From: Sinomonas notoginsengisoli
GTDB lineage: Bacteria; Actinomycetota; Actinomycetes; Actinomycetales; Micrococcaceae
Assembly (NCBI RefSeq): GCF_021554725.1
Contig: NZ_JAIZDP010000006.1
Span: 1-64,000 of the forward strand
Direction of reading: 5' to 3'
DNA: 64,000 nt
In this document: in pieces, positions 27,126 to 37,897 of the stretch
Position numbering within the stretch: position 1 is the stretch's first letter
Layout of the letters: the number at the start of each line of letters is the position of its first letter
The notes under the pieces: model-generated
What the model was told of the DNA's origin: nothing
The model's input: the letters and a program-made list of their open reading frames with translations, nothing else
Database searches by the model: none
Position numbers and translations under genes: made by a program

Positions 27126-28421
27126 TCACCGGCCTATCCGGGGCGGGCTGAGCTCGAGGGCTGGGTAGAGGATGTCGAACACCGGACGGATACCGCCCTC
27201 GAGTGCGCCCTTGACGTGGCCGGCGCCCGGAACCACCCGGTAGGCGACGTGCATCCCGGCCGCCTCGGCCGCCTTCGCCGCCCGCTCGACGCCGGGAGCG
27301 AATGTCGGGTCCTGGTCGCCCGAGGTGAAGACTGCGGTGACGTGGCCGTAGGATCCGGGGTGGAGGGCGAGGATGCTCGCGGGCTTCGCGGCGTCGAACG
27401 CCTTCTGGTCCCCCCGGAACACGTCGCGGAGCGCGGGCCCCGGGCTCTCGGCGCCGGGGAACTCCTCGGGCGAAACGGCGGCGAGGCCGCTGAACAGGTC
27501 TGGACGCGTGGCCACGAACTTGAACGCGCACGCCCCGCCGTTCGAGTACCCGCCGATGGCAGTGTGGGCACTGTCACCGAACACGTTGAGCGCATGCCTG
27601 GCCCATGGCACTACGTCGTTGAGGATGTAGGACTCCGCGGGGCCATGTGCGATCGAGTCGGCACACGTCGGATCGCCCTTGGTCCCCACTTGATCCGCGA
27701 CCACCACGATCGGCGCGAGTCCGTGATGCTGGCGAGCGAACTCGTCGAGGAAGTCGGCCATTGCCGTCACGTCCGGCGTTCCCGGATAGCCCATCATGAA
27801 CACCAGGAGTGGCAGCCGGGGAGGCTCGGGCACGAGTGCCGCAGGCGGGAGGTACAACGCTGCCTTGCGTGCGGCGAACCCGCTCGATGGGATCTCCACA
27901 CTGCCCCGGCGCCCGCCTGCCGGCATCCCTGCGGGCGGGGTCCACTCGTAGAGCTTCTTCTCGCGGTCCGGTTCCTCCCCCTTGGCGACGGACCCGACAT
28001 CGATCGTCTGGCCGGTTGTCACGCCGAAGAGGGCCCCGACGGTCCGGTCCAGGCCGAAGTACGAGTTGACCTGGATGCCGCCGGCGAGGGCGACCACGGG
28101 GATCGCAACCGCCGCAAGCACCTTGCGCCACAGGGGCGGATCCCAGAAGCAGGCAATCACGGCACCGAGAGCCGCTCCCGTCCCCATGAGGCGTCGGACG
28201 ATCCCTGCTGGCAGGTAGAGGTCAAAGGCGCCGACGGCGTTCCAGACGACGGTGAACGCGAACGCGACGAGCGCACCGCCGGACGCCGCGATGAGGAGCC
28301 TCAGGAGGCGCCACCGCGTCGTCCGGGCGGCAAGCAGCACTGCGACGAACACGCAGGCGATCACGAGCGTGCCCAGGACGAGCGGCCCATCCACGATCTC
28401 GAGGCCGAGCAGGAAGTCCAT
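27126..28421 (-). CDS. Membrane-anchored alpha/beta-hydrolase (putative esterase)
   Basis: 431 residues. The N-terminal 115 residues contain about four membrane helices. The rest is an esterase domain of the mycolyltransferase/EstD type: LLVFMMGYPGTP, nucleophile GGYSNGG (Ser of G-x-S-x-G), TSGDQDPTF, and catalytic-type His in PGAGHVKGA. The membrane part places the active site outside. The substrate cannot be read; wall lipids or polyols are plausible by analogy. Confidence 0.85.
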   Translation of the reverse strand: MDFLLGLEIVDGPLVLGTLVIACVFVAVLLAARTTRWRLLRLLIAASGGALVAFAFTVVWNAVGAFDLYLPAGIVRRLMGTGAALGAVIACFWDPPLWRKVLAAVAIPVVALAGGIQVNSYFGLDRTVGALFGVTTGQTIDVGSVAKGEEPDREKKLYEWTPPAGMPAGGRRGSVEIPSSGFAARKAALYLPPAALVPEPPRLPLLVFMMGYPGTPDVTAMADFLDEFARQHHGLAPIVVVADQVGTKGDPTCADSIAHGPAESYILNDVVPWARHALNVFGDSAHTAIGGYSNGGACAFKFVATRPDLFSGLAAVSPEEFPGAESPGPALRDVFRGDQKAFDAAKPASILALHPGSYGHVTAVFTSGDQDPTFAPGVERAAKAAEAAGMHVAYRVVPGAGHVKGALEGGIRPVFDILYPALELSPPRIGR

Positions 28422-28455
28422 GTGTCAGGGCGCGCGCCACTCGCGCGAGGGTGGC

Positions 28456-29355
28456 TCAGCGGGCAGGCTGGGCCTCGTGATTGCTCTGGGGATCGGCGTC
28501 GTCCTCATCGATATCATCATCGGCGTTCCAGTCGTCCTCGTCGAGTTCCTCGAACTCGGCGATTGCGATGACAGAGCCGTCACGGGGGTCGATCATCAAG
28601 GCCTCGTCGTCGTCCTCGACCATGAGGTACTCGCCCTGATCCGTGGTGAAGCGCCAGGCGAGCGTCTTGACGCCGCCGTGCATGTAGTTCGGATCGCCCA
28701 TGATGATGGCTGTCAACTCGTGGCCGGCCACGTCGCACAGCTCGCGGATCACGAGCTCGAACTCGGGCAGGTCCGCGAGGTTCTCCTCCTGGGCCGCCGC
28801 GCGGCGCGCGGCGAGATCGTCGATCAGGCCCACGCGACGGGCGATCTCATCCTCGATCCCGTCCTCGTCGAGGGCCAAGAGGCCCTCCTGACGCTTCAGC
28901 CAAGCGGCGTTGAGGGCCACGAGATCCTGCTCGTCCTGGAGCTTCTCGAAGTGCTCGTCGAGCTCCTCGAGAGCGGCCACATCGGCGGAGTCGCCGTCGC
29001 CGTCGAGGTAGGCCTCGGCGTCCTCCTCGGTGAGCGCCTCGAACGCGGCGGTCAGCTCGTCGAACAGGGTGAGGTGCTCGGTTGCCCCCATCCCGCGCAG
29101 GCCATCGCGGACCAGTCCGTCAACGCCCTGGCGATCGCCGGACGTGAAGATGTACTGGGCAAAGCCGCCGTCGAGCATCTGCGTCAGGTAGAAGTCCACA
29201 TAGTAGCTGCGAAGCGCGTTCGGCGCGATCTCACGCTCGTCGAGCAGTTCCTCGTACATCGCGTTGACGACGTCGACGTTGGCGTCCACCACCGCCTCGC
29301 TGCCCGCGGTCAGGGCCTCGGCAGGGAGGACGACGGGGTGAAAGCTGGTGCTCAT
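28456..29355 (-). CDS. DUF4375 (DMP19-like) protein
   Basis: 299 residues from ATG 29355, preceded by GAGGAG. The block NALRSYYVDFYLTQMLDGGFAQYIF matches the DUF4375 core. The remainder is very acidic, with a helical Glu/Leu-rich middle and a C-terminus of Asp/Glu runs that could mimic DNA. Function unknown; it is transcribed toward the esterase gene. Confidence 0.8.
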   Translation of the reverse strand: MSTSFHPVVLPAEALTAGSEAVVDANVDVVNAMYEELLDEREIAPNALRSYYVDFYLTQMLDGGFAQYIFTSGDRQGVDGLVRDGLRGMGATEHLTLFDELTAAFEALTEEDAEAYLDGDGDSADVAALEELDEHFEKLQDEQDLVALNAAWLKRQEGLLALDEDGIEDEIARRVGLIDDLAARRAAAQEENLADLPEFELVIRELCDVAGHELTAIIMGDPNYMHGGVKTLAWRFTTDQGEYLMVEDDDEALMIDPRDGSVIAIAEFEELDEDDWNADDDIDEDDADPQSNHEAQPAR

Positions 29356-29471
29356 GAGGGGCTCCTCGCTCGTGCGGTCACTCACCCTTTGAACGTACGA
29401 CGGCGCGCGGCCCCAAAGCCACGAATAGGCTCCTGCGCCGGGTGAACCTTGAGCAAACCTTGGGCGAGGTT

Positions 29472-29894
29472 CTAGTGCTGGGGGCGCCAGATGACGAGCG
29501 CCTGCGAGGCACGCGACTCGGGCCGCTGCCCGCGGGCCAGACTCACGACGTCGCCCGCGATTCCGGCAGCGAAGACGCGCCGCCGATCGGAGGCGCGCTG
29601 GGTGTTTGCGAGCTCGGCCTGCAGCTCGGTGAGGCGCGCGCGAAGCGCGGCCACCTGGTTCTCGAGGTCGAGGATCCTCTTGATGCCCTCGAGGGACACC
29701 CCGTCTTTCGAGAGCCGCTGGACCTCGCGCAGCATCTCGACGTCGCGTTGCGAGTAGCGCCGCTGCCGGCCGCCCTGACGGGACGGTGAGACGATCCCCA
29801 GACGGTCATACTGGCGGAGGGTCTGGGGGTGCATCTCGGCCAGCTCCGCCGCCACAGAGATCACGAAGATCGGCGCGTACGGATCGATGGGCAT
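29472..29894 (-). CDS. hspR: Heat-shock repressor HspR (MerR family)
   Basis: 140 residues. The MerR helix-turn-helix is FVISVAAELAEMHPQTLRQYDRLGIVSPSR followed by RRYSQRDVEMLREVQRL, then a helical region with leucine heptads. In actinobacteria HspR binds HAIR sites with DnaK as co-repressor, turning off dnaK and clpB. Three HAIR sites lie in this window, including two at its own operon's promoter, giving a feedback loop. It begins two bases after dnaJ. Confidence 0.95.
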   Translation of the reverse strand: MPIDPYAPIFVISVAAELAEMHPQTLRQYDRLGIVSPSRQGGRQRRYSQRDVEMLREVQRLSKDGVSLEGIKRILDLENQVAALRARLTELQAELANTQRASDRRRVFAAGIAGDVVSLARGQRPESRASQALVIWRPQH

Positions 29895-29896
29895 GG

Positions 29897-30880
29897 CTAG
29901 AGCCTCGCTTTCTCCGCGAGGTGGGCGCGTGGATCCGACTGGCCGTTCTTCGACGTCGCCTCAGCGAACGCCTTCACGGCGTCCTCGGCCTCCTTGGAGA
30001 GGTTCTGGGGCACGACAACCTCGACCGTCACCAGCAGGTCCCCGGTAGCCTTGGCGGTCTTGACGCCGCGGCCCTTGACCCGGAGGGTTCGTCCGGAGCT
30101 CGTCCCAGCGGGGATCTTCATCTTCACCGTGGAGCCGTCCACGGTCGGCACCTCGATCTGGGCGCCGAGAGCAGCCTCGTCGAAGGTGACGGGCACATGG
30201 ATGCGCAGGTTGTCGCCGTCGCGCGTGAAGAAGCTGTGGGGACGGACCTGGACAGTGACCATGAGGTCGCCCGGGCCAGCCGAGCCGGGGCCGCCCTTGC
30301 CGCGGACGCGGACCTTCTGGCCGTCGCGGATGCCCGCCGGGATGCGGACCTCGATGACCTCGCCGTCCTGCTCGCGCAGGCCCACCGTGGTGCCTCTGAT
30401 CGAGCCCGCGAACGAAATGGTGGTCGTGGCCTGGCGGTCGGTACCCTTCTGGGGCGGCGGCTGGAACCCGGCACCCCCGAACCCGCCGGACCCGCCGAAC
30501 AGGTCGGCGAACTCGGGCGGGAGGTTGCCGGTGCTGAAGCCGCGCGAGTGCCGCCCGGCCCCACCCCCGAAGAGGCCGCCGAAGAGGTCCTCGAACCCGG
30601 CCGCCCCGGCCCCCGCACCAGGGCCACCCGCGGAGAAGCGGGCCCCGCCCATCGCACGGATCGCGTCGTACTGCTGGCGCTCCTCCGGATCGGACAGGAC
30701 CGAGTTGGCCTCAGTGATGTCCTTGAACTTCTTCTCTGCCTCGGCGTCCCCGGGGTTCTGGTCGGGATGGTACTTGCGGGCCAGCTTGCGGTAGGCCTTC
30801 TTGATGTCTGCCTCGGAGGCGTCCTTGGACACGCCGAGAATGGCGTAGAAGTCCTTCTCCACCCAGTCCTGACTTGCCAC
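29897..30880 (-). CDS. dnaJ: J-domain co-chaperone lacking the zinc finger (DnaJ/CbpA type)
   Basis: 327 residues from GTG 30880. J-domain at 8-75 with the HPD tripeptide in KYHPDQNPG, then a Gly/Phe-rich region (about 80-150) and two beta-sandwich substrate domains. The four CxxCxGxG zinc modules of classical DnaJ are absent, as in CbpA. It stimulates DnaK ATPase. AGGAGCG before the GTG supports the start. A 14-bp inverted repeat lies between it and grpE. Confidence 0.93.
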   Translation of the reverse strand: MASQDWVEKDFYAILGVSKDASEADIKKAYRKLARKYHPDQNPGDAEAEKKFKDITEANSVLSDPEERQQYDAIRAMGGARFSAGGPGAGAGAAGFEDLFGGLFGGGAGRHSRGFSTGNLPPEFADLFGGSGGFGGAGFQPPPQKGTDRQATTTISFAGSIRGTTVGLREQDGEVIEVRIPAGIRDGQKVRVRGKGGPGSAGPGDLMVTVQVRPHSFFTRDGDNLRIHVPVTFDEAALGAQIEVPTVDGSTVKMKIPAGTSSGRTLRVKGRGVKTAKATGDLLVTVEVVVPQNLSKEAEDAVKAFAEATSKNGQSDPRAHLAEKARL

Positions 30881-30922
30881 GAACGCTCCTTACAGTGAGA
30901 TGTACGTCAAGTTTCCTACGGA

Positions 30923-30970
30923 TTCGGGTACGCATCCCGGCGTTGACTCGCCGTCAGATGCGTACCCGAA
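30923..30970 (-). terminator. Large inverted repeat between grpE and dnaJ
   Basis: TTCGGGTACGCATC (30923-30936) is perfectly repeated inverted at 30957-30970, with CGGCG/CGCCG nested in the 20-base loop. In RNA this makes a 14-bp stem topped by a second hairpin. It probably attenuates or processes the dnaK operon mRNA; classification as a terminator is tentative. Confidence 0.6.
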
Positions 30971-30981
30971 ACCGGGATGGT

Positions 30982-31629
30982 TCAGCCCTGGGGCGTCGCC
31001 ACGATGACCTGGGCGGCCCGCAGGAGGCGCCCTTCGGTCTTGTAACCCGCGCGCAGGACCTGCTGGACAGTGTCCACCTCGATGCCGTCGCCGGGCTGCT
31101 GGATCAGGGCCTCGTGGATGTTCGGATCGAACGGGACTCCGGTCTCAGCGATCCGCTGGAGCCCTTGGCTCGCGAGGATCGAATCGAGCTTCCCAGCGAT
31201 CGAGGCGAAGGGGCCGTCTGTGAGGTCGCCGTGGGCCCGAGCCGCATCGAGGTCGTCGAGGACCGGGAGCAGCGAGCTCAGGACTCCGAATACGGCGACC
31301 TCGCCTGCCACTGACCGGTCGCGGTCCACGCGCCTGCGGTAGTTGACGTACTCGGCCTGGAGGCGGAGAAGGTCGTTGCGCAGCTCGTCCTCGACCGTAC
31401 TCTGCCCCTGCTCCGCAGCAGCCTCCTTGAGGATCTGCTCGGCCTGGGCGAGTGCGTCGTCGGCGTCGTGCGGCTCGTCGACGGGGCGCATGTCCTCGTG
31501 CCCGTCCTGAGCGGCCGACTCCGGGTGCCGCGCCTGGCCCGTGACCGGGTCAACCTTGCGGTTGTCCCGGATCACCGGGTCGGGGCGCTCACCCTCGTGC
31601 TCGTTCTCGTTTCCGTGATGGGAAGCCAT
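30982..31629 (-). CDS. grpE: Nucleotide exchange factor GrpE
   Basis: 215 residues. It releases ADP from DnaK. A long acidic N-terminus (about 1-75) precedes the coiled coil (ELRNDLLRLQAEYVNYRRRVDRD) and the beta-wing domain with FDPNIHEALIQQPGDG and TVQQVLRAGYKTEGRLLRAAQVIV, the GrpE signature. It starts two bases after dnaK. Confidence 0.96.
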   Translation of the reverse strand: MASHHGNENEHEGERPDPVIRDNRKVDPVTGQARHPESAAQDGHEDMRPVDEPHDADDALAQAEQILKEAAAEQGQSTVEDELRNDLLRLQAEYVNYRRRVDRDRSVAGEVAVFGVLSSLLPVLDDLDAARAHGDLTDGPFASIAGKLDSILASQGLQRIAETGVPFDPNIHEALIQQPGDGIEVDTVQQVLRAGYKTEGRLLRAAQVIVATPQG

Positions 31630-31631
31630 GG

Positions 31632-33548
<1,917 letters not shown>

Positions 33549-33590
33549 TCATGAATCGCCGGACTGAGCCAGCCACTGTCGGGCTGCCAA

Positions 33591-33611
33591 GTTGAGCGGT
33601 CTGCACTCAAC
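33591..33611 (-). promoter_or_regulatory. HAIR operator 1 of the dnaK operon
   Basis: GTTGAGC-N7-ACTCAAC, one mismatch from a perfect 7+7 repeat. It overlaps the predicted -10 hexamer TAGAGT (33615-33610 on the minus strand), so HspR should directly block transcription start. Confidence 0.8.
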
Positions 33612-33637
33612 TCTACGCATCACCTCCCGGATGTCAA
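33610..33637 (-). promoter_or_regulatory. Predicted dnaK operon promoter
   Basis: On the minus strand TTGACA (33637-33632) and TAGAGT (33615-33610) are separated by 16 bases. HAIR 1 overlaps the -10 element and HAIR 2 lies six bases upstream of the -35 element. Confidence 0.75.
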
Positions 33638-33642
33638 ATGAA

Positions 33643-33663
33643 CTTGAGTCGGTGACGCTCAAG
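33643..33663 (-). promoter_or_regulatory. HAIR operator 2 of the dnaK operon
   Basis: CTTGAGT-N7-GCTCAAG, one base from the canonical HAIR consensus CTTGAGT-N7-ACTCAAG. It lies immediately upstream of the predicted -35 element, so HspR could clamp both sides of the promoter. Confidence 0.85.
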
Positions 33664-33705
33664 TTATCGCATTCGGACCGAATTCCCGTGCGATTGCCGC
33701 CCGAG

Positions 33706-35112
33706 CTACCGCCGCCCTATGGCCTCGGTCCCGGCGTGCCTGGGGAGCAGGGAACTGTCCACCACGGAGAGCAGCATGAGCACCGCAATTGCCGCGAAAG
33801 CGACCCGGTACCCCGCCGCAGGATCCGTCGCCGCCGCCCAACCGGCGTCGTGCACCAAGGCGCTCGCGAGACGGATCAGGAGCGCGCCCACAGCGACCCC
33901 GAGCGCGTGCGCGAGCTGGACGAGCGTGTTCGCGATGGCGTTGGCGCTCGGGAGCTGGACCGCGCTGACGTCCGAGTACTGGACCGTCATGTAGGCCGAG
34001 AACCCGATCGAACGGAACATGCCCGAGAGGACGAGGACGCCGAACAGCACAGGGTCCGGCCAATCACGTGTCGCAAGCCCGCACAGCGCGAACGTCACCG
34101 CGGACGCCGCGGCGGCACCGACCAGCACTGGCTTGAAGCCGAGCCGACGGATGAGCGGGGTCGTGGCCGGCTTGATGCCGATGTTCCCCACGAAGACGGC
34201 CGCAACCATGAAGCCCGAATGCACCGGATCCCACCCGAACCCATCCTGGAGCATGAGGGGGAGCATGAACGGAACCGAGGAGATCGTCAGACGGTAGACA
34301 AACCCTCCCGTCTGGGTCGCGCGGAACGTGCGCACGCCCAGGACACGGAAGTCGAAGAGCGGGGAGCGAGCGCGCCGCATCCAGGCGACGGCACCGGCAA
34401 GGGCCGCGATCCCGGCCGCAAGGAGGCCCGCGCCCCAGCCCGAGTCACCGCTGTGCCCGAGCAACTCAAGGCCTATGACGACGGCGGCGACGCCGAGCGA
34501 CGTGAGCGCCAGGCCCGGCCAGTCGAGGTGCCTGCCCGGATCTGCCCCACCGCCAGGCACGAGCCGCAGCGCGGCCACGAGGGCGGCTGCTCCCAGCGGC
34601 AGGTTGACGAGGAAGATCCAGTGCCACGACACGTACTGGGTGAGGGCACCGCCCACGAGCGGGGCGAGGACCGGGGCGAGCAGGCCGGGCCAGACAAGGA
34701 AGGCAGTGGCCTTGAGGAGCTCGTCCTTCGGGGTCCCGCGCAGCACCACGAGGGTTCCTACGGGGACCATCATGGCCCCGCCGAACCCCTGGACGGCGCG
34801 GAACGCGGTCAGCGCCGAGAGACCGGGGCTCAGGGCGCACGTGAGGGACGCGAGGGTGAAGAGCGAGATGGCGGCCGTGAACACGGGCCGGGGCCCGAAC
34901 CGCTCGGCCATCCACGAGCTGAAGGGGATGCCCATGGCCACGGTGGCCAGATAGGCGGTCATGGCCACGTTGACGTCCGCGGGAGCCACTGAGAAGTCGG
35001 CCCCAATGGCGGGCAGCGCCGTGGCGAGAGCCGTGCCGTCGAGGAACTCCATGAAGAACGTCGCGGCGACGAGGAGCGCGAGTCGCGGATTCCAGGCGGC
35101 GGGCGAAGTCAC
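33706..35112 (-). CDS. MFS drug exporter (DHA2, 14-helix type)
   Basis: 468 residues from GTG 35112; an ATG at 35151 is also possible and adds 13 residues. The first helix FMEFLDGTALATALPAI has the DHA2 signature, followed by ERFGPRPVFTAAISLF and the motif-C-like GLLAPVLAPLVGGALTQ. These proton-driven pumps export drugs or dyes. It points toward the dnaK promoter but is not coupled to it. Substrate unknown. Confidence 0.9.
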   Translation of the reverse strand: MTSPAAWNPRLALLVAATFFMEFLDGTALATALPAIGADFSVAPADVNVAMTAYLATVAMGIPFSSWMAERFGPRPVFTAAISLFTLASLTCALSPGLSALTAFRAVQGFGGAMMVPVGTLVVLRGTPKDELLKATAFLVWPGLLAPVLAPLVGGALTQYVSWHWIFLVNLPLGAAALVAALRLVPGGGADPGRHLDWPGLALTSLGVAAVVIGLELLGHSGDSGWGAGLLAAGIAALAGAVAWMRRARSPLFDFRVLGVRTFRATQTGGFVYRLTISSVPFMLPLMLQDGFGWDPVHSGFMVAAVFVGNIGIKPATTPLIRRLGFKPVLVGAAAASAVTFALCGLATRDWPDPVLFGVLVLSGMFRSIGFSAYMTVQYSDVSAVQLPSANAIANTLVQLAHALGVAVGALLIRLASALVHDAGWAAATDPAAGYRVAFAAIAVLMLLSVVDSSLLPRHAGTEAIGRR

Positions 35113-35174
35113 CGGACCAGCGTAGCTAGGCCCCCTGGCCCACGGCTTCACCTGTGCCGGAAACCGACACAGGT

Positions 35175-35206
35175 GACGCCGCAGCGCGGGGGGCGCAGGC
35201 GGCGTC
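35175..35206 (-). terminator. Hairpin after the small membrane protein gene
   Basis: GACGCCGC (35175-35182) pairs perfectly with GCGGCGTC (35199-35206), with GCGC/GCGC pairing inside. It follows, in minus orientation, the stop at 35222. GTCGTGCGT (35204-35212) overlaps and extends from its base, as at 24019 and 53456. Confidence 0.65.
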
Positions 35207-35221
35207 GTGCGTCAGGACCTG

Positions 35222-35629
35222 TCAGTATGCCGGGTAGGAGAGTGCCTGGTTGAGGATCTCAGGACTGTTGGTCGCGGTGGCGAGCCACACGACAGCCACC
35301 GTGAAGACGATGCTGATGAGGAGCCACACGGCGCTGAACTTCGCAAGGGTGCGGATCTCGGCGCGGCTCACCTCGGCGGTGTCGTTGCGGACGGCCACCA
35401 GCTGGGCCCCCAGACGGGACATGGGCGAGGGCGCCGTTGCAAGGACTGAGTTGGAGGCGCAGTCGATGCTGCCGTCGCGCAGGGTGGCGACCATGCGGTC
35501 CGCGCGGCGGTCGAGCCGCATGCTCGCGATGTTGCCACCGTGGCGGGCCAGGAGGATGTCCTCGCCGAGGCGCATCCGGCCGTGACGACGGAATCCGCGG
35601 CTGGAGTGGGCGTTCTGGGTCAGGGACAT
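35222..35629 (-). CDS. Membrane protein with a basic N-terminal region
   Basis: 135 residues from ATG 35629, preceded by GAGGAG. A basic, Arg-rich N-terminal half (about 1-90) is followed by one clear transmembrane helix (FSAVWLLISIVFTVAVVWLA). No family recognised. The soluble part has no catalytic motif I can name. Confidence 0.7.
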   Translation of the reverse strand: MSLTQNAHSSRGFRRHGRMRLGEDILLARHGGNIASMRLDRRADRMVATLRDGSIDCASNSVLATAPSPMSRLGAQLVAVRNDTAEVSRAEIRTLAKFSAVWLLISIVFTVAVVWLATATNSPEILNQALSYPAY

Positions 35630-35782
35630 CGGGGCTCCTCTCGGATGAGGGGCGCCGTTGCCCTCCAAGTCGTATATGATTCGCCTTCAAGTTTACGGAA
35701 CGGTCCGCCCCTGCGCCTGCGTTTTGGCCGCTTTCGTAGCCAACTTCACATCGGTGTGTGATTCCTTCGGTAACGTGGAGCC

Positions 35783-36613
35783 ATGGAAGCCCCGGACAAC
35801 TCCTCGCAGAGCCCCGACGACGTCTACACCCACGGTCACCACGAGAGCGTGGTGCAGGCCCACGCCGCCCGGACCGCGCAGAACTCCGCGGCGTTCCTCG
35901 TGCCCCATCTCGCACCCGGGCTGGCCGTGCTCGACGTCGGGTGCGGGCCGGGCAGCATCACGTGCGACTTCGCCCAGCTCGTGGACCCCGGCACTGTGCT
36001 CGGGCTCGACCGATCCGAGGACATCGTCGCCCAGGCCCGGGCGCTCGCCGAGGAACGCCGGGTCACGAACGCCTCCTTCGTCGCGGGGAACGTCTACGAC
36101 CTCGAGCTCGACGACGAGACCTTCGACGTTGTCCACGCCCACCAGGTCCTGCAGCACCTCACCGACCCGGTGGCGGCGCTGCGGGAAATGCGCCGCGTGG
36201 CCAGGCCGGGTGGCATCGTGGCCGTGCGGGACGCCGACTTCCACGGCATGAGCTGGTACCCGGAGCTCCCCGAACTCGACGCGTGGATGGACCTGTACCA
36301 GCGCATCGCCCGCAAGAACGGCGCGGAGCCCGACGCCGGCCGGCGGCTCGTGGGATGGATGCAGGAGGCCGGCTTCACTGACGTGGCGCCCACGAGCAAC
36401 AACTGGCTCTACGCGACCCCGCAGCAGCGCGCATGGCAGGCGCGGGTGTGGAGTGAGCGCGTGCTGCACTCGGCATTCGCCGAGCAGGCACTCGAGTACG
36501 GCTTTGCCGACCAGGCGGACCTCGACCGCATCGCGGCCGGGTGGCACCGATGGGGCTCCTCCTCGGACGGCTGGTTCCTCATCCCCAATGGGGAGGTCAT
36601 CGCGCGGGCTTAG
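35783..36613 (+). CDS. SAM-dependent methyltransferase (UbiE-like class I)
   Basis: 276 residues. SAM-binding motif I VLDVGCGPGSITCDFA, then VLGLDRSEDIV, and FDVVHAHQVLQHLTDPVAALREMRRVARPGG typical of UbiE/COQ5-like enzymes. A C-terminal extension of about 120 residues probably forms the substrate cap. Substrate unknown. It stands alone on its strand before the LysE-type exporter. Confidence 0.9.
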   Translation: MEAPDNSSQSPDDVYTHGHHESVVQAHAARTAQNSAAFLVPHLAPGLAVLDVGCGPGSITCDFAQLVDPGTVLGLDRSEDIVAQARALAEERRVTNASFVAGNVYDLELDDETFDVVHAHQVLQHLTDPVAALREMRRVARPGGIVAVRDADFHGMSWYPELPELDAWMDLYQRIARKNGAEPDAGRRLVGWMQEAGFTDVAPTSNNWLYATPQQRAWQARVWSERVLHSAFAEQALEYGFADQADLDRIAAGWHRWGSSSDGWFLIPNGEVIARA

Positions 36614-36657
36614 GCCCCGCACCGAGCCCCGGCGAGGACCGCCGCCGGCAGCGGCAC

Positions 36658-36688
36658 TTCTCCCGTGCGGCAGTTCTCCCGTGCGGCA
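36658..36688. repeat. Two tandem copies of a 16-bp unit
   Basis: TTCTCCCGTGCGGCA occurs at 36658-36672 and 36674-36688 in the leader of the LysE-type gene, period 16. It ends 15 bases before the GTG start. No function evident. Confidence 0.6.
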
Positions 36689-36702
36689 CTTAATCTTGTC
36701 TG

Positions 36703-37323
36703 GTGCCACTTTCCATCTGGAGCGCCCTCGTGGGCGCCTGCCTGCTCATCAGCTTCACGCCCGGGGCCGGTGCCATCAACACGATGAGCAACTCGCTCAC
36801 CTCCGGGTTTCGCCGTGCCCTCTGGGGGGTCCTGGGCCAGCAGGCGGCACTCGTGGTGCACTTGGCGATCGTGGCAGCCGGGCTCGGCGTGCTGGTGGCG
36901 AGCTCCCCCGTCGCGTTCAACGTGATCCGGTACCTCGGGGCGGCGTACCTCGTGTACCTCGGCATCCGCCAGTTCCTCAGCAAGCCTGACACCTCCCACG
37001 AGGCCGTGGCTGCGCTGGCCAACGAGCCCGCGTGGTCGATGTTCCGGCGCGGCCTCTGGGTGAACCTGCTGAACCCGAAGGCCATCGTCTTCTTCCTCGC
37101 GTTCATCCCGGGGTTTGTGCGCCCCGACCTGCCGCTGTGGAGCCAGTACCTCGTGATCGGCGCGACGATCGTGTGCGTGGACATCCTGGTCATGTGGTTC
37201 TTCTTTGCCCTCGCCGCGAAGAGCTTCCAGCGGTTCACCCGGAGCGAGCACGGCCAGCGCGTGGTGAACCGGGTCTTCGGCGTGCTGTTCGTCGCCATGG
37301 GCGCGGTCCTCGCGGTCGTATGA
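36703..37323 (+). CDS. LysE-family amino-acid exporter
   Basis: 206 residues from GTG 36703 with about six membrane helices. LysE family features are FTPGAGAINTMSNSLTSGFRRALWGVLGQQ near the start and GLWVNLLNPKAIVFFLAFIPGF in the middle. These RhtB/LysE proteins export amino acids or homoserine lactones. Substrate unknown. Confidence 0.92.
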   Translation: MPLSIWSALVGACLLISFTPGAGAINTMSNSLTSGFRRALWGVLGQQAALVVHLAIVAAGLGVLVASSPVAFNVIRYLGAAYLVYLGIRQFLSKPDTSHEAVAALANEPAWSMFRRGLWVNLLNPKAIVFFLAFIPGFVRPDLPLWSQYLVIGATIVCVDILVMWFFFALAAKSFQRFTRSEHGQRVVNRVFGVLFVAMGAVLAVV

Positions 37324-37366
37324 CGCGATGCGGAGCGGAGCCCCGCCGGACCCTATGCTTGGTCCC

Positions 37367-37897
37367 ATGAACTCGACGGCGAGCCCCTACCGGATCATCA
37401 CGGTCTGCACCGGGAACATCTGCCGCTCCCCCATGGCCGAGTTCATGCTCCTCGAAGCCCTGCACGCTGCGGGCCTCGGCGAGCGTGTCCAGGTCGATTC
37501 GGCGGGCACCACGGGCTACGAGGTCGGCCGGCCCATCGATCCCCGTGCCGCCCGCGTCCTCGACAGCCACGGACTGCGCACCCATACGCACCTCGCACGG
37601 CAGTTCGACCCGGCGTGGTACGTCGATCGGGACCTCATCCTTGCCCTCGACGTCGACCACTATGGCCACCTCCAGCAGAACGCCCCGGCCGGGACCGGGC
37701 ACAAGGTTCGGATGCTGCGGGAATTCGACCCCCTCGTCGCACGCCTCGACCACCTCGACCAGGGCATCGAGGACCCGTGGTTCGGCGACCACACTGACTT
37801 CGAGACCACCTGGCGGCTCATCGCGGCATCGGTGCCGGGCGTCGTGGCCCACGTGCGTCGAGAACTCGCCGCGCACGGCCTGACCGCCGACGTGTGA
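37367..37897 (+). CDS. Low-molecular-weight protein-tyrosine phosphatase
   Basis: 176 residues from ATG 37367. The P-loop CTGNICRS gives nucleophile Cys14 and Arg20 (C-x5-R), and the general-acid Asp is in IEDPWFGD. It dephosphorylates phosphotyrosine, or phosphoarginine in some relatives. Its stop overlaps the GTG of the next gene (GTGA), coupling it to the kinase-PabB fusion. Confidence 0.93.
   Translation: MNSTASPYRIITVCTGNICRSPMAEFMLLEALHAAGLGERVQVDSAGTTGYEVGRPIDPRAARVLDSHGLRTHTHLARQFDPAWYVDRDLILALDVDHYGHLQQNAPAGTGHKVRMLREFDPLVARLDHLDQGIEDPWFGDHTDFETTWRLIAASVPGVVAHVRRELAAHGLTADV

Noticed and set aside
29449-29472. A further HspR site or terminator near the hspR stop (CTTGAGC and AACCT/AGGTT)
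   Set aside because: Only one half-site matches HAIR, the spacing is wrong and the stem is short.
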